Origin: Caryophanales bacterium UBA3375
Lineage (GTDB): Bacteria; Bacillota_I; Bacilli_A; UBA3375
DNA length: 41,526 nt
Assembly (NCBI GenBank): GCA_002359095.1
Contig: DEQD01000035.1
Coordinates: 1 to 41,526, forward strand
Reading direction: 5' to 3'
In this document: one piece after another, positions 33,288 to 41,465 of the stretch
Numbering within the stretch: the stretch's first letter is position 1
Layout of the letters: every line of letters starts with the position of its first letter
Program-made: the position numbers and the translations under genes
Notes under the pieces: model-generated
Databases searched by the model: none
What the model was told of the DNA's origin: nothing
The model's input: only the letters and a program-made list of their open reading frames with translations

Positions 33288-34580
33288 ATGTTAAAAGAAA
33301 TTGATGTAGAAGTTTATAATAGTTTTCTAAAACAGCTAAATCAGCTGAATTTTTTGGGTAGTATAGAGTATTTAGAAGCTAGAAAGAAAATGGGATGGAA
33401 TGGTAAAATTCTTGGTTGCTATGATGAAGATGATAATTTAATAGCAACATGTCTCCTACATTTTAAAAAGTTACCTAAAATTAACTATTATTTATATTAT
33501 ATTCCTCGTGGAATGATAATAGATTATAATAATGAAAATCATTTAGCTCTATTTACTAAAGATATTAAAAAATATGTAAAAGAACATAATGGATATAGTT
33601 TACGTATTGATCCGGAATTACCTGAAGAGATTAATGGGAGTATTAATCCAATCGTTAATACATTTAAAAAGTTAGGTTATAAACACTTAGGTTTTGTTAA
33701 TAACTTTGAAGGAACACAACCACGTTGTACAATAATTAATCATTTTGATGATAAAAGTTATGAAGAAGTAAAGAAAGGTTATGAAAAACGTTGTATCAAA
33801 CATATTGATAACGCGCTTCATAATGGAATAACAATTATTGAAGGTAATAAAGATGATTTAGATGAATTCATGGATATTATGAATGATACTGCAACTCGTG
33901 GTGGTTATATTACTAGAAGTAGAGAATACTTTGAAATATTACTAGATAGTTTTAAAAAAACGATGAAGATGTATTTTGCTTATTTTGATCCTACTAAGAT
34001 CAACTTAGAAGATTATCAAAATAAGCTAGCAGATATAAAAAAACAAATTAGTGATTTAGAAAATGAAAGTAAAGATGAAAATACATCGAAAAAAAGACAA
34101 AAGAAAATCAAATCAGAAATTACTACATTAAATCAAGCATATGATAAAGTAGATAAAAATTATAAATTAGTTAAAGATATTATTAATAATTATCCGAATG
34201 GAATTAAATTATCAACAGCACTATATGTAGAAATGGATAATAAAGCATGGTATTGGTTTGGAGGTAGTAGAACGATTTATCGTGAACTAAATCCAGTATA
34301 TGCAATGTTTGATCAATATATCCAAGATATAATTGATAAAAACATTACTTATTTTGATTTTTTAGGAATTAGTGGTAATATACAAGATAGTAGTGATAAA
34401 AATTATGGGTTATATCAGTTTAAAAAATCTTTTGGCGGAGAAGTAACTAAGTTTGTTGGTGAATTTGATTTAGTTATTAATAAACCAATCTACATTGTTG
34501 CTAATAAATTACTTACATTGGCACAAAGTAGTAAAGAAAATAAGGTATTAAAAAAATTATTACAAATAATTAATAAATAA
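33288..34580 (+). CDS. FemA/MurM-family peptidoglycan aminoacyltransferase
   Basis: This 430-residue protein has the two GNAT-like subdomains of Fem proteins separated by an Fem-specific coiled-coil arm (about residues 243-305, rich in Lys, Glu, Asn). YIPRGMIID and SLRIDPE in the first half and YWFGGSR and DFLGISG in the second are typical. Fem enzymes use aminoacyl-tRNA to add amino acids to the lysine of the stem peptide on lipid II, building the interpeptide bridge. Only one Fem gene is seen here. Which amino acid it adds (Ser, Ala or Gly are usual) is not readable. Confidence 0.88.
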   Translation: MLKEIDVEVYNSFLKQLNQLNFLGSIEYLEARKKMGWNGKILGCYDEDDNLIATCLLHFKKLPKINYYLYYIPRGMIIDYNNENHLALFTKDIKKYVKEHNGYSLRIDPELPEEINGSINPIVNTFKKLGYKHLGFVNNFEGTQPRCTIINHFDDKSYEEVKKGYEKRCIKHIDNALHNGITIIEGNKDDLDEFMDIMNDTATRGGYITRSREYFEILLDSFKKTMKMYFAYFDPTKINLEDYQNKLADIKKQISDLENESKDENTSKKRQKKIKSEITTLNQAYDKVDKNYKLVKDIINNYPNGIKLSTALYVEMDNKAWYWFGGSRTIYRELNPVYAMFDQYIQDIIDKNITYFDFLGISGNIQDSSDKNYGLYQFKKSFGGEVTKFVGEFDLVINKPIYIVANKLLTLAQSSKENKVLKKLLQIINK

Positions 34581-34587
34581 GTAATTT

Positions 34588-34596
34588 TGGTATAAT
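34588..34596 (+). promoter_or_regulatory. extended -10 promoter of the efp operon
   Basis: TG-G-TATAAT with the hexamer at 34591-34596, in the same TTTTGGTATAAT block as before ligA. AGGAGA follows as ribosome site for efp. Confidence 0.65.
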
Positions 34597-34617
34597 AAAA
34601 TAAGCTTAGGAGATATT

Positions 34618-35181
34618 ATGATTACAGTAAATGATATTAAAAATGGATTAACAATTAAGTATAATAATACTTTATACATGGTATTAGAATTTCAACACGT
34701 AAAACCTGGTAAAGGTAGTGCATTTGTACGTACAAAAATGCGTAATTTAGAAACAGGAGCTATCCAAGATATTACATTTAGTAATACTAGTGAAAAAATT
34801 GAAAAAGCTCACATTGATAAAAAAGAAATGCAATATTTATACAATGAAGGTGAAACTTACTACTTCATGGATATGGAAACATATGATCAAATGGAGATTG
34901 ATAAAAAAATTATTGAACACAGTTTAAAATTCTTAAAAGAAAATATGAATGTTACAGTAATTTTAAACGAAGGTCGTATTTTAGATGTAGTATTACCTGA
35001 AAAAATTGTATTAGAAGTAACTGAAGCAGAACCAGCTATTAAAGGTGATACAAAAAGCGGTGGAGATAAATTAGCTAAAGTTGAAACTGGTTATGAGTTA
35101 CGTGTACCATTATTTATTGAAGCAGGAGAACGTATTGTAATTAATACTTCAACTGGTGAGTATGTAAGTCGTGAAAAATAA
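34618..35181 (+). CDS. efp: translation elongation factor P
   Basis: EF-P relieves ribosome stalling at polyproline stretches. The 187-residue length and three-domain plan are standard. Lys32 at the tip of the KPGKGSAF loop is the position that is modified in several lineages; which modification occurs here cannot be told. The C-terminal signature region ends with INTSTGEYVSR. It leads a long operon that keeps the Bacillus order efp-(asp23 slot)-nusB-xseA-xseB. Confidence 0.98.
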   Translation: MITVNDIKNGLTIKYNNTLYMVLEFQHVKPGKGSAFVRTKMRNLETGAIQDITFSNTSEKIEKAHIDKKEMQYLYNEGETYYFMDMETYDQMEIDKKIIEHSLKFLKENMNVTVILNEGRILDVVLPEKIVLEVTEAEPAIKGDTKSGGDKLAKVETGYELRVPLFIEAGERIVINTSTGEYVSREK

Positions 35182-35189
35182 GGAGCAAG

Positions 35190-35456
35190 ATGAATTTAAT
35201 TGCTAGAAACCTAAATGGTCGTATTTATGTTAAAAACTTTGAAATAGAAAAAAATGTTTATTTATTTATCAAAGAATTTTATCCACATGTTAAATGTTAT
35301 GCTATTGAGTATAAAGATAATGTATTAGATATTTATATTAAAGCAAGTGCTGTTAATAGTGATAAATATCTAGATAACTTCCAAAGAGAAATAGAAACTT
35401 ACTTTAATGAAAAAGTAGGTATATATTTTAAAAACATTAATATTAATATTAAATAA
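35190..35456 (+). CDS. small Asp23/Gls24-like protein in the yqhY slot
   Basis: This 88-residue protein sits between efp and nusB, where Firmicutes carry the Asp23/Gls24 gene yqhY. Its C-terminal half (NVLDIYIKAS, an amphipathic Gln/Glu helix, then FKNININIK) has the strand-helix-strand rhythm of the Asp23 domain, including the closing alternating Ile/Asn strand. The N-terminal half is shorter than in YqhY (~135 residues). YqhY is linked to control of acetyl-CoA carboxylase in Bacillus. The assignment rests mainly on synteny and a faint pattern. The stop overlaps the nusB start as TAATG. Confidence 0.5.
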   Translation: MNLIARNLNGRIYVKNFEIEKNVYLFIKEFYPHVKCYAIEYKDNVLDIYIKASAVNSDKYLDNFQREIETYFNEKVGIYFKNININIK

Positions 35457-35839
35457 TGAGTAATAAAGTACATGGGCGTACTAAAGCCCGTGAAGGTGCA
35501 ATTAAATCTTTGTATCAAATGCGTTATTTAAATGATGTTGATAAATGTTTGACTAATGACAAACTAGCTAATAATTATGTTGAAGGTGTAATTAAGCATC
35601 AAGGTGAAATTGATGCTTTAATTACTCCTAATTTAAAAAAGGGATGGAGAATTGAGCAACTAAATCCGGTGGATTTATCAATTCTTCGTCTTGCTATTTA
35701 TGAATTAAAATACGAAGATACACCACCAGCAGTTGTGGTTAATGAAGCTTTAGAATTAGCTAAAAAGTTTAGCTCAACTGAAGCTAAAAACTTTATTCAT
35801 CATACACTTGATGTAGTTAGTAAGGAAATCAATGAATAA
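35456..35839 (+). CDS. nusB: transcription antitermination factor NusB
   Basis: NusB binds boxA RNA with S10 during rRNA transcription. The 127-residue helical protein opens with GRTKAREGAIKSLYQM and ends with VVVNEALELAKKFSS and FIHHTLDVV, matching the family apart from the usual FVNGVLD. It overlaps xseA by 8 bases. Confidence 0.94.
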   Translation: MSNKVHGRTKAREGAIKSLYQMRYLNDVDKCLTNDKLANNYVEGVIKHQGEIDALITPNLKKGWRIEQLNPVDLSILRLAIYELKYEDTPPAVVVNEALELAKKFSSTEAKNFIHHTLDVVSKEINE

Positions 35840-37103
35840 AACAGAGATTAATTTAACTCCATCAGCAATTAATAAATACATAAAAACACTACTTGAAAAT
35901 AATGAATATCTCTCTTATATTAAAATAGAAGGAGAGATATCTAATTTTAAAACAAGTAGTGGTAATTTTTATTTTTCTATCAAGGATGATGAAGGACAGG
36001 TAAGTTGTTCGATGTGGAAGAGTTTAGCTGATAAACTAGACTTTGAACCTAAAGATGGGATGCAGGTAGTACTTAGAGCTAAAATATATCACAATATTAA
36101 AAGCGGATATTTTAGTTTTAATGTTCAAAGTATGAAAGAATCCGGAGAAGGAAGTCTAAAACGTCAATTTGAAGCATTAAAACTAAAACTAGAAACAATG
36201 AGGTTGTTTGATGAAGAAAATAAACAACCGCTAAAAGATTATTATCAAAAAATTGCTCTAGTTACAGCCCCAACATCAGCAGCTATAAAAGATATGCTTA
36301 CGACAATAAAAAGAAGAAATCCGCTTGCTGATGTAGTTATTGTTCCTTGTATTGTTCAAGGAGAACGAGCTAAAGCATCAATTGTAAACGCAATTAAACT
36401 TGTAAATGAACAAAATCTAGCTGATGTAATGATTGTTGGTCGTGGTGGTGGTAGCATTGAAGATCTGTGGGCATTTAATGAAGAAGAAGTAGCTATAGCT
36501 ACTTATGAGAGTAAAATCCCGATAGTTAGTTGTGTTGGGCATGAAACTGATACAACAATTATTGATTATGTATCAGATAAAAGAGCACCAACTCCGACAG
36601 CCGCTGCTGAGTTTGTTACCCCAAATATCTTTGAATGGCAAGAAGATATCGATAACAATATTAAACGAATGGCTTATGATTTAAAACAAAAAATAGAATA
36701 TAACAAACAATCATTACAACATCTATGTAGTAATCAATACTTTCAATATCCATTTTTAAATCAAGCGTTTGAATTGGATTATCTGACTAATACTTTAAAA
36801 ATGATTGGTAGAAATCAAGAAAATGTTATTAACCATAACCAAGAAAAGTTAAAACAACTATCTATTAATTTATTAGAGAAAATAAATTACAAAATTAATA
36901 ATGAAAAGAAAATTGTTAATAACATGCATGATAATTTAGATAATCTAAATCCGCTATCAATTTTATCACGAGGATATAGTGTAACTAAATGTGGTGATAA
37001 AATTGTAAACTCAATTAAGCAAGTTAATGTTAATGATCAAATTAATATTGAATTAAAAGATGGGATAATTAATACGAAAGTAGTTGGTAAACATGAAAAA
37101 TAA
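35832..37103 (+). CDS. xseA: exodeoxyribonuclease VII large subunit
   Basis: XseA is the catalytic subunit of Exo VII, which degrades single-stranded DNA from both ends. The 423-residue protein has the N-terminal OB fold (EGEISNFKTSSGNFYFSIKD), the catalytic core GRGGGSIEDLWAFN and VGHETDTTIIDYVSDKRAPTP, and a long C-terminal coiled coil ending in a RGYSV strand. Its partner gene xseB lies about 880 bases downstream, separated from it by a decayed gene. Confidence 0.97.
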   Translation: MNKTEINLTPSAINKYIKTLLENNEYLSYIKIEGEISNFKTSSGNFYFSIKDDEGQVSCSMWKSLADKLDFEPKDGMQVVLRAKIYHNIKSGYFSFNVQSMKESGEGSLKRQFEALKLKLETMRLFDEENKQPLKDYYQKIALVTAPTSAAIKDMLTTIKRRNPLADVVIVPCIVQGERAKASIVNAIKLVNEQNLADVMIVGRGGGSIEDLWAFNEEEVAIATYESKIPIVSCVGHETDTTIIDYVSDKRAPTPTAAAEFVTPNIFEWQEDIDNNIKRMAYDLKQKIEYNKQSLQHLCSNQYFQYPFLNQAFELDYLTNTLKMIGRNQENVINHNQEKLKQLSINLLEKINYKINNEKKIVNNMHDNLDNLNPLSILSRGYSVTKCGDKIVNSIKQVNVNDQINIELKDGIINTKVVGKHEK

Positions 37104-37986
37104 ACAAAAGAATATTTTTATCGTTTTAACTTTATTAGTTTTAACAATAATAGGTGTTATTACAATAAATAAAGTTAAATTAAGTAGAGTAAGTGATTTT
37201 GAAGTAAACTCAGAAATCATTGAAGAAGTACTACCTCCACCTAGTAGTTATCATAACCGATAGCATTTAGATATTAAAAAATATATTCAAACAAAAATGC
37301 GTGAGAATAATCTTAATCAAAATAACTTTAGATTTTTCTTTAAAAATGTTGAGACTAATGCTTATTATTACTATAATTGTGATGATATTTTTACAGCTGC
37401 ATAACAATTAAAGTACCTGTTGCTATGTATTATTTAATAAGAGAAGGTAAAATTAATTTAGATACAACTATAGTAGCAACAAGTGAAGATTTTAAAGAAG
37501 GTGGAAATATTTATACAAAATACCAACTAGGAAGTAATGTGTCTATTGAAAACTACTTTATGAAGTTATTGTTAATAGTGATAATACAGCACTAAATATG
37601 CTTGCTAGAAATGTAGGATATACAAATCTTAAACAAGCAATTAAGAAGTATTCTGATGTAGAACTACCAAGTAGTTTTGATTCTTAAAACGTTGTAAGTG
37701 TTAATTATTATCTTGATGTTCTTGATTATTTACTTACTCATGAAAAAGATTATGAAACATTAATTACTCATATGAAACAAAGTAGTAATTATGAATATCT
37801 AAAATCTTATATTGATTATGATGTAGCACACAAGTATGGGTTATATGCTGGTAATGTCCATGATTATGGTATTGCTATGGGGATGATAAATATTTAATAG
37901 CAGCGTTTACTACTAATGTAAGTGATGCTCAAAATTTAATAGCACAAATTAGAAAAGATGTAGTAGACATCGAAGAAGGAGAATAA
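37093..37986 (+). pseudogene. class A beta-lactamase-like serine hydrolase, degraded
   Basis: A continuous protein of about 298 residues can be rebuilt only across five lesions: an in-frame TAG at 37261-37263, a one-base loss at about 37401-37404 that hits the SxxK box (now reading into TIKVP), a one-base loss at 37563-37571 just before an intact SDN triad (VNSDNTALNML), a TAA at 37685-37687, and a one-base loss near 37880-37882. The N-terminus has a signal-anchor helix. A KYG replaces the usual K-[ST]-G. SxxK and SDN in this order point to the beta-lactamase class A fold. It overlaps xseA by 11 bases and its last base is the first of the xseB ATG (TAATG). Flanking genes are intact. Confidence 0.85.
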
Positions 37987-38210
37987 TGAATTTAACATAT
38001 GAAGAAGCTTATAAAAAATTATCTATGATTGTTGATAAATTACAACAAGATTCTACAAGTTTAGATGAATCAATTGAATTGTTTAAAGAAGGAGTAGAAT
38101 TACAAAAACACTGTGCTAAGTTGTTAGAAGAAGCTGAAGAGAAAGTAGCACAAGTAATTAAAGAAGATGGAAGTATTGAGGAGTTTATCCATGAAAGAGA
38201 TGAAAAATAA
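37986..38210 (+). CDS. xseB: exodeoxyribonuclease VII small subunit
   Basis: XseB is the small helical subunit that binds the XseA coiled coil. The 74-residue product starts LTYEEAYKKLSMIVDKLQ and contains LDESIELFKEGVELQKHCAKLLEEAEEKV, which is diagnostic. AAGGAG at 37977-37982 is its own ribosome site, in the tail of the pseudogene. It overlaps mltG by 20 bases. Confidence 0.96.
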   Translation: MNLTYEEAYKKLSMIVDKLQQDSTSLDESIELFKEGVELQKHCAKLLEEAEEKVAQVIKEDGSIEEFIHERDEK

Positions 38211-39225
38211 AACTAAAATAATTATAGGAACAATAATAATTTTAATAGCAGGTTTTGTAAGTTATAAAGTGATTAATAATGCTATTCCAGGAGAAACAAT
38301 ATATATTAGTGTATCTCAAGGAGATAGTGTTAGTGAAGTAGCAGATCAGGTAGTAGCTAAAGGTGCTAAAGTAAGTTATGATCGATTATATAAAGAATTT
38401 ATTAAACAAGAAGCTACTATTTATCCTAATGATTATGAAATTAATACTAAGATGAGTGCAAAAGAAATAGTTAGTATTTTATCAAATCCTCAAAGTAATA
38501 TTACAGGTGAGAATCTAGTTATTATTGAGGGAGATAATATTGAAAATGTTGCAAACAATGTTGCTAGTAAAAGTAATAATCGATTTAGTAAAGAAGAAGT
38601 ATTAGCATATTGGGATAATAAAGACACGTTAAATACTTTAATTGATAAATATTGGTTTTTAGATGAAACGTTATTGGATGAAAATATTATTCATCCATTA
38701 GAAGGATATTTTGCACCAGCTACATATACTCTAACACCTGATTATACAATTGAAGAATTAACTACTAAGTTTTTAGATGCAATGGAAACTAATTTAGAAC
38801 CTTATAAAGAAGTTAGTAGTAGAAATGATTTAACAATTAATCAAATGGTTACTTTAGCTAGTATTGTCGAACGTGAAACAATGACAAAAGAGGATAAGTA
38901 TAAAGTGGCAGGAGTTTTTTATAATCGTTTAGAACAAGGAATGCCACTTCAGAGTGATATTACAGTTCTTTATGCTCTTGGAGAACACAAAGAAATAGTA
39001 ACATATGAAGATTTAGAAGTAGATTCTTTATATAATACTTATAAATATACAGGTATACCAATAGCACCTGTTGCTATGGTTAGTAAAGATAGTTTAGAAG
39101 CAGTTGCTAATCCACAAGATAATGATTATCTATATTTCTTTGCAAAACAACATACAGGTGAAATTATTTATTCTAAAACTTTAGAAGAACATAAGAAAGT
39201 AAGTGAAGAAAATGCGTGGGAATAA
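38191..39225 (+). CDS. mltG: endolytic murein transglycosylase MltG
   Basis: MltG cuts nascent glycan strands near the membrane and is thought to set their length. The 344-residue protein has one N-terminal membrane helix (about 7-25), a LysM-like region and the YceG catalytic domain with the catalytic Glu in SIVERET (about 227-233), then VAGVFYNRL and MPLQSDITVLYALG. I take ATG 38191, with AGGAG at 38178-38182, rather than ATG 38167, which precedes the ribosome site. It ends 14 bases inside aroQ. Confidence 0.94.
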   Translation: MKEMKNKTKIIIGTIIILIAGFVSYKVINNAIPGETIYISVSQGDSVSEVADQVVAKGAKVSYDRLYKEFIKQEATIYPNDYEINTKMSAKEIVSILSNPQSNITGENLVIIEGDNIENVANNVASKSNNRFSKEEVLAYWDNKDTLNTLIDKYWFLDETLLDENIIHPLEGYFAPATYTLTPDYTIEELTTKFLDAMETNLEPYKEVSSRNDLTINQMVTLASIVERETMTKEDKYKVAGVFYNRLEQGMPLQSDITVLYALGEHKEIVTYEDLEVDSLYNTYKYTGIPIAPVAMVSKDSLEAVANPQDNDYLYFFAKQHTGEIIYSKTLEEHKKVSEENAWE

Positions 39226-40216
39226 AATATTAATTATCAATGGACCAAATATTAATTGTCTTAAATTTAGAGAAGATATTTATCCTAATGAGTTTAGTTA
39301 TGATGAATTTATTAACATATTAAAAAAAGAAGATAATGATTTAGAATTTTATCAATCTAATCACGAAGGAGAGATAATTGATAAGATTCAAAGTCTAATT
39401 AATGATAATCGATACTGTGGGTTAATTATTAATCCTGGAGGATATACGCATTATTCTATTTCAATATTAGATGCATTATACCTAATTAATGATATCACTA
39501 AAGTTGAGGTTCACTTTAGTGATATTACAAAAAGAGAAGATTATCGTAACTATAGCATCACTAAAGATGGAGTTGATAAAGTTTTTATGGGTGAAGGGAT
39601 TAATTCATATATTAAAGCTATTAAATATATAGAAATCAAGGAGAAAATCATGAGTAGAGGTAAATTAATTGTAATTTCTGGACCTAGTGGAGTTGGTAAA
39701 GGTACTATTAGAGAAAATATGGAATTTAAAGATTATGTATATAGTATTTCATCAACTACTAGAAATGCAAGACCAGGTGAAGAAAATGGTCGTGAATATT
39801 ATTTTATTTCAAAGGATAAATTTGAAGAAAAAATCAAAAATGATGAAATGTTAGAATATGCTGAGTTTGTGGGAAATTATTATGGTACTGATAAAAAAGT
39901 AGTAGAACAATTACTAGATGAAGGTAAAAACGTATTATTAGAAATTGAATGTAATGGAGCTATGCAGGTTATTAAAAAAATACCAGAAGCTATTTCTATT
40001 TTTATTCTACCTCCAAGTATTGAAGAATTAGAAAATAGATTACGTACTCGTGGTACAGAAAAAGAAGATGTTATTAGCTTACGTATTAATAAAGCAAGTG
40101 AAGAAATTGGTTATAAAGATGAATATAAATATCAAGTAATTAATGATGATGTTCTTCGTGCTAGTAAAGAAATAGATAATATATTATTTACTAATTGTGG
40201 AGGAGAACATGAGTAA
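39212..40216 (+). CDS. aroQ-gmk: 3-dehydroquinate dehydratase (type II) fused to guanylate kinase
   Basis: One 334-residue frame encodes two complete enzymes. Residues 1-146 are type II dehydroquinase with lid Arg20, Tyr24, Asn74, His80, His101 and Arg112 in the expected places. Residues 147-334 are guanylate kinase: P-loop SGPSGVGKGT, STTRNARPGEENGREYYF, NYYGTDKK and RTRG. No linker separates them; AroQ residue 146 is followed directly by the Met that starts a normal Gmk. That Met (39650) has its own AAGGAG, so separate Gmk may also be made. Start 39212 is chosen because an upstream GTG at 39203 adds only MKK. AroQ acts third in the shikimate pathway; Gmk makes GDP. Confidence 0.9.
   Translation: MRGNKILIINGPNINCLKFREDIYPNEFSYDEFINILKKEDNDLEFYQSNHEGEIIDKIQSLINDNRYCGLIINPGGYTHYSISILDALYLINDITKVEVHFSDITKREDYRNYSITKDGVDKVFMGEGINSYIKAIKYIEIKEKIMSRGKLIVISGPSGVGKGTIRENMEFKDYVYSISSTTRNARPGEENGREYYFISKDKFEEKIKNDEMLEYAEFVGNYYGTDKKVVEQLLDEGKNVLLEIECNGAMQVIKKIPEAISIFILPPSIEELENRLRTRGTEKEDVISLRINKASEEIGYKDEYKYQVINDDVLRASKEIDNILFTNCGGEHE
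39639..39652 (+). promoter_or_regulatory. gmk: internal ribosome site and start codon of gmk
   Basis: AAGGAG (39639-39644), six further bases (AAAATC), then ATG (39650-39652), in frame inside the aroQ-gmk reading frame. It is as strong as any ribosome site in the window. Starting here gives a 188-residue guanylate kinase with a normal N-terminus (MSRGKLIVISGPSG). Confidence 0.75.
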
Positions 40217-40826
40217 TTTAAAAAAATATTCTTTAATTGCAATATCAATAATTATGTTGATTCTTGATATTACAATTAATAAAGATATTAGCATATCCAT
40301 GTTAACAATTTTAATATCTTTATCTTTAATTAAAAGAAATATTGTTTTATATGTAGCGTTATTATTTGTATTCTTACAAATTAGTGATCAAATATTAACG
40401 AGAAATATGAGTATATTATCAGTTTTAAATGGATTAATATTTTGTTATTTGATTTATATTAATTGGTCTAATATGGAAGGAAAAACATTTAATCGTTGGC
40501 GTGATACCAATATTAAATCAATGATTATTTTATCTGCTATATTACAATGTATTATGTTAATTCCAACTATATTAATTACTAATATTGATTGGTTAAATAT
40601 ACTTGCTTTTGCATTAACTTGGATGAGTTCGATGGCTTTATTTATTGGTTTTTTCTTCTTTTGTATTAGAAGTACTAAAACTTTTAATTGGTATTTGATT
40701 GCTGGAGGATTAATGATAATAGAAGTTATCTTTAACTTTCTTATCTTTAACTCGATTAATATATCAAGTCTAATAATGGCTTTATTATTTATTTTATTTA
40801 ATGCAGTTATTGTGATAAAAAAATAA
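40209..40826 (+). CDS. polytopic membrane protein of unknown function
   Basis: This 205-residue protein has about seven hydrophobic helices and a short polar loop (SNMEGKTFNRWRDTN, about 87-101). I do not recognise it with confidence. Size and helix count are similar to PnuC-type vitamin transporters, but the Trp and Asn substrate motifs are not clear. ATG 40209 follows GGAGGAG; an in-frame GTG at 40197 lies ahead of that site. It overlaps gmk by 8 bases and is the last gene of the efp run. Confidence 0.65.
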   Translation: MSNLKKYSLIAISIIMLILDITINKDISISMLTILISLSLIKRNIVLYVALLFVFLQISDQILTRNMSILSVLNGLIFCYLIYINWSNMEGKTFNRWRDTNIKSMIILSAILQCIMLIPTILITNIDWLNILAFALTWMSSMALFIGFFFFCIRSTKTFNWYLIAGGLMIIEVIFNFLIFNSINISSLIMALLFILFNAVIVIKK

Positions 40827-40853
40827 GCGACTAATTATAGTCACTTATTTTTT
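40818..40853. terminator. bidirectional terminator between convergent units
   Basis: AAAAATAAG (about 40819-40827) pairs with CTTATTTTT (40844-40852), a C/A mismatch follows, then GACT (40829-40832) pairs with AGTC (40839-40842) around an AATTAT loop. The run of T on one side and A on the other lets it serve both the plus-strand operon and plsY. Confidence 0.8.
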
Positions 40854-41439
40854 ACATCCATGTTATTTTTCTCTCTGTACCATTGATAATTCTTTTGATA
40901 TTAGAACGGTGTAAATAGATTACAGCTAAGTTAATTACAAATACAAATAGAGCTCCGACATAATCTTTAATCATAAGAAGTAGTGCAGCATATACAAAGA
41001 TTGCTAAAATTGAAGATAGGGAAACATATTTAGATATTTTTAAAATAATTAAGAATGAAGTAATTGCAATTAATGCAAAGATAAAATTATAAGTTAGAGC
41101 AAATCCAAAGCAAGTTGCAATTCCTTTTCCCCCTTTAAACTTAATAAAAATACTAAAGGCATGACCTAAAACGGCAAATGGAAAGACAATTAATGGATTT
41201 AATCCTAAGTATTTAGATACTAATACAGCTATAGCCCCTTTAGACATATCTAAAATAAAACATAAGATAAAAGATTTTTTACCTGTTGCTCTTCCTAAGT
41301 TAGAACCACCTATGTTTCCACTTCCAAAGTTTAATAAATCTACTCCATGATGTTTAGCTATAAGTAAAGCAAAAGGAATAGAACCATAAAAATAACAACC
41401 TAGACAAACTACTAGATATAGAAAAATTTCATGTTGCAT
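40852..41439 (-). CDS. plsY: glycerol-3-phosphate acyltransferase PlsY
   Basis: PlsY transfers the acyl group from the acyl-phosphate made by PlsX to glycerol 3-phosphate at the membrane. The 195-residue protein has about five helices and the three conserved motifs: YGSIPFALLIAK (about 18-29), GSGNIGGSNLGRATGKK (about 39-55) and GHAFSIFIKFKGGKGIAT (about 92-109). AGGAG precedes the ATG at 41439. In many Firmicutes plsY is divergent from parE; the next gene lies outside the window. Confidence 0.97.
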   Translation of the reverse strand: MQHEIFLYLVVCLGCYFYGSIPFALLIAKHHGVDLLNFGSGNIGGSNLGRATGKKSFILCFILDMSKGAIAVLVSKYLGLNPLIVFPFAVLGHAFSIFIKFKGGKGIATCFGFALTYNFIFALIAITSFLIILKISKYVSLSSILAIFVYAALLLMIKDYVGALFVFVINLAVIYLHRSNIKRIINGTERKITWM

Positions 41440-41456
41440 TAAATCTCCTTATTTGT

Positions 41457-41465
41457 ATTTTATCA
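41457..41465 (-). promoter_or_regulatory. candidate promoter of plsY
   Basis: On the minus strand, TG-A-TAAAAT gives an extended -10 (hexamer 41457-41462) about 18 bases before the plsY start codon. No convincing -35 is seen. Confidence 0.5.

Noticed and set aside
37093..37986. Sequencing error as explanation of the broken hydrolase gene
   Set aside because: Five lesions of two kinds fall in this one gene while about 40 kb of neighbouring genes are intact. Random errors would not cluster this way, though raw reads should decide.
39203..39211. GTG at 39203 as start of aroQ
   Set aside because: ATG at 39212 gives the standard type II dehydroquinase N-terminus and places Tyr24, His101 and Arg112 at their usual numbers; the GTG adds only three residues.
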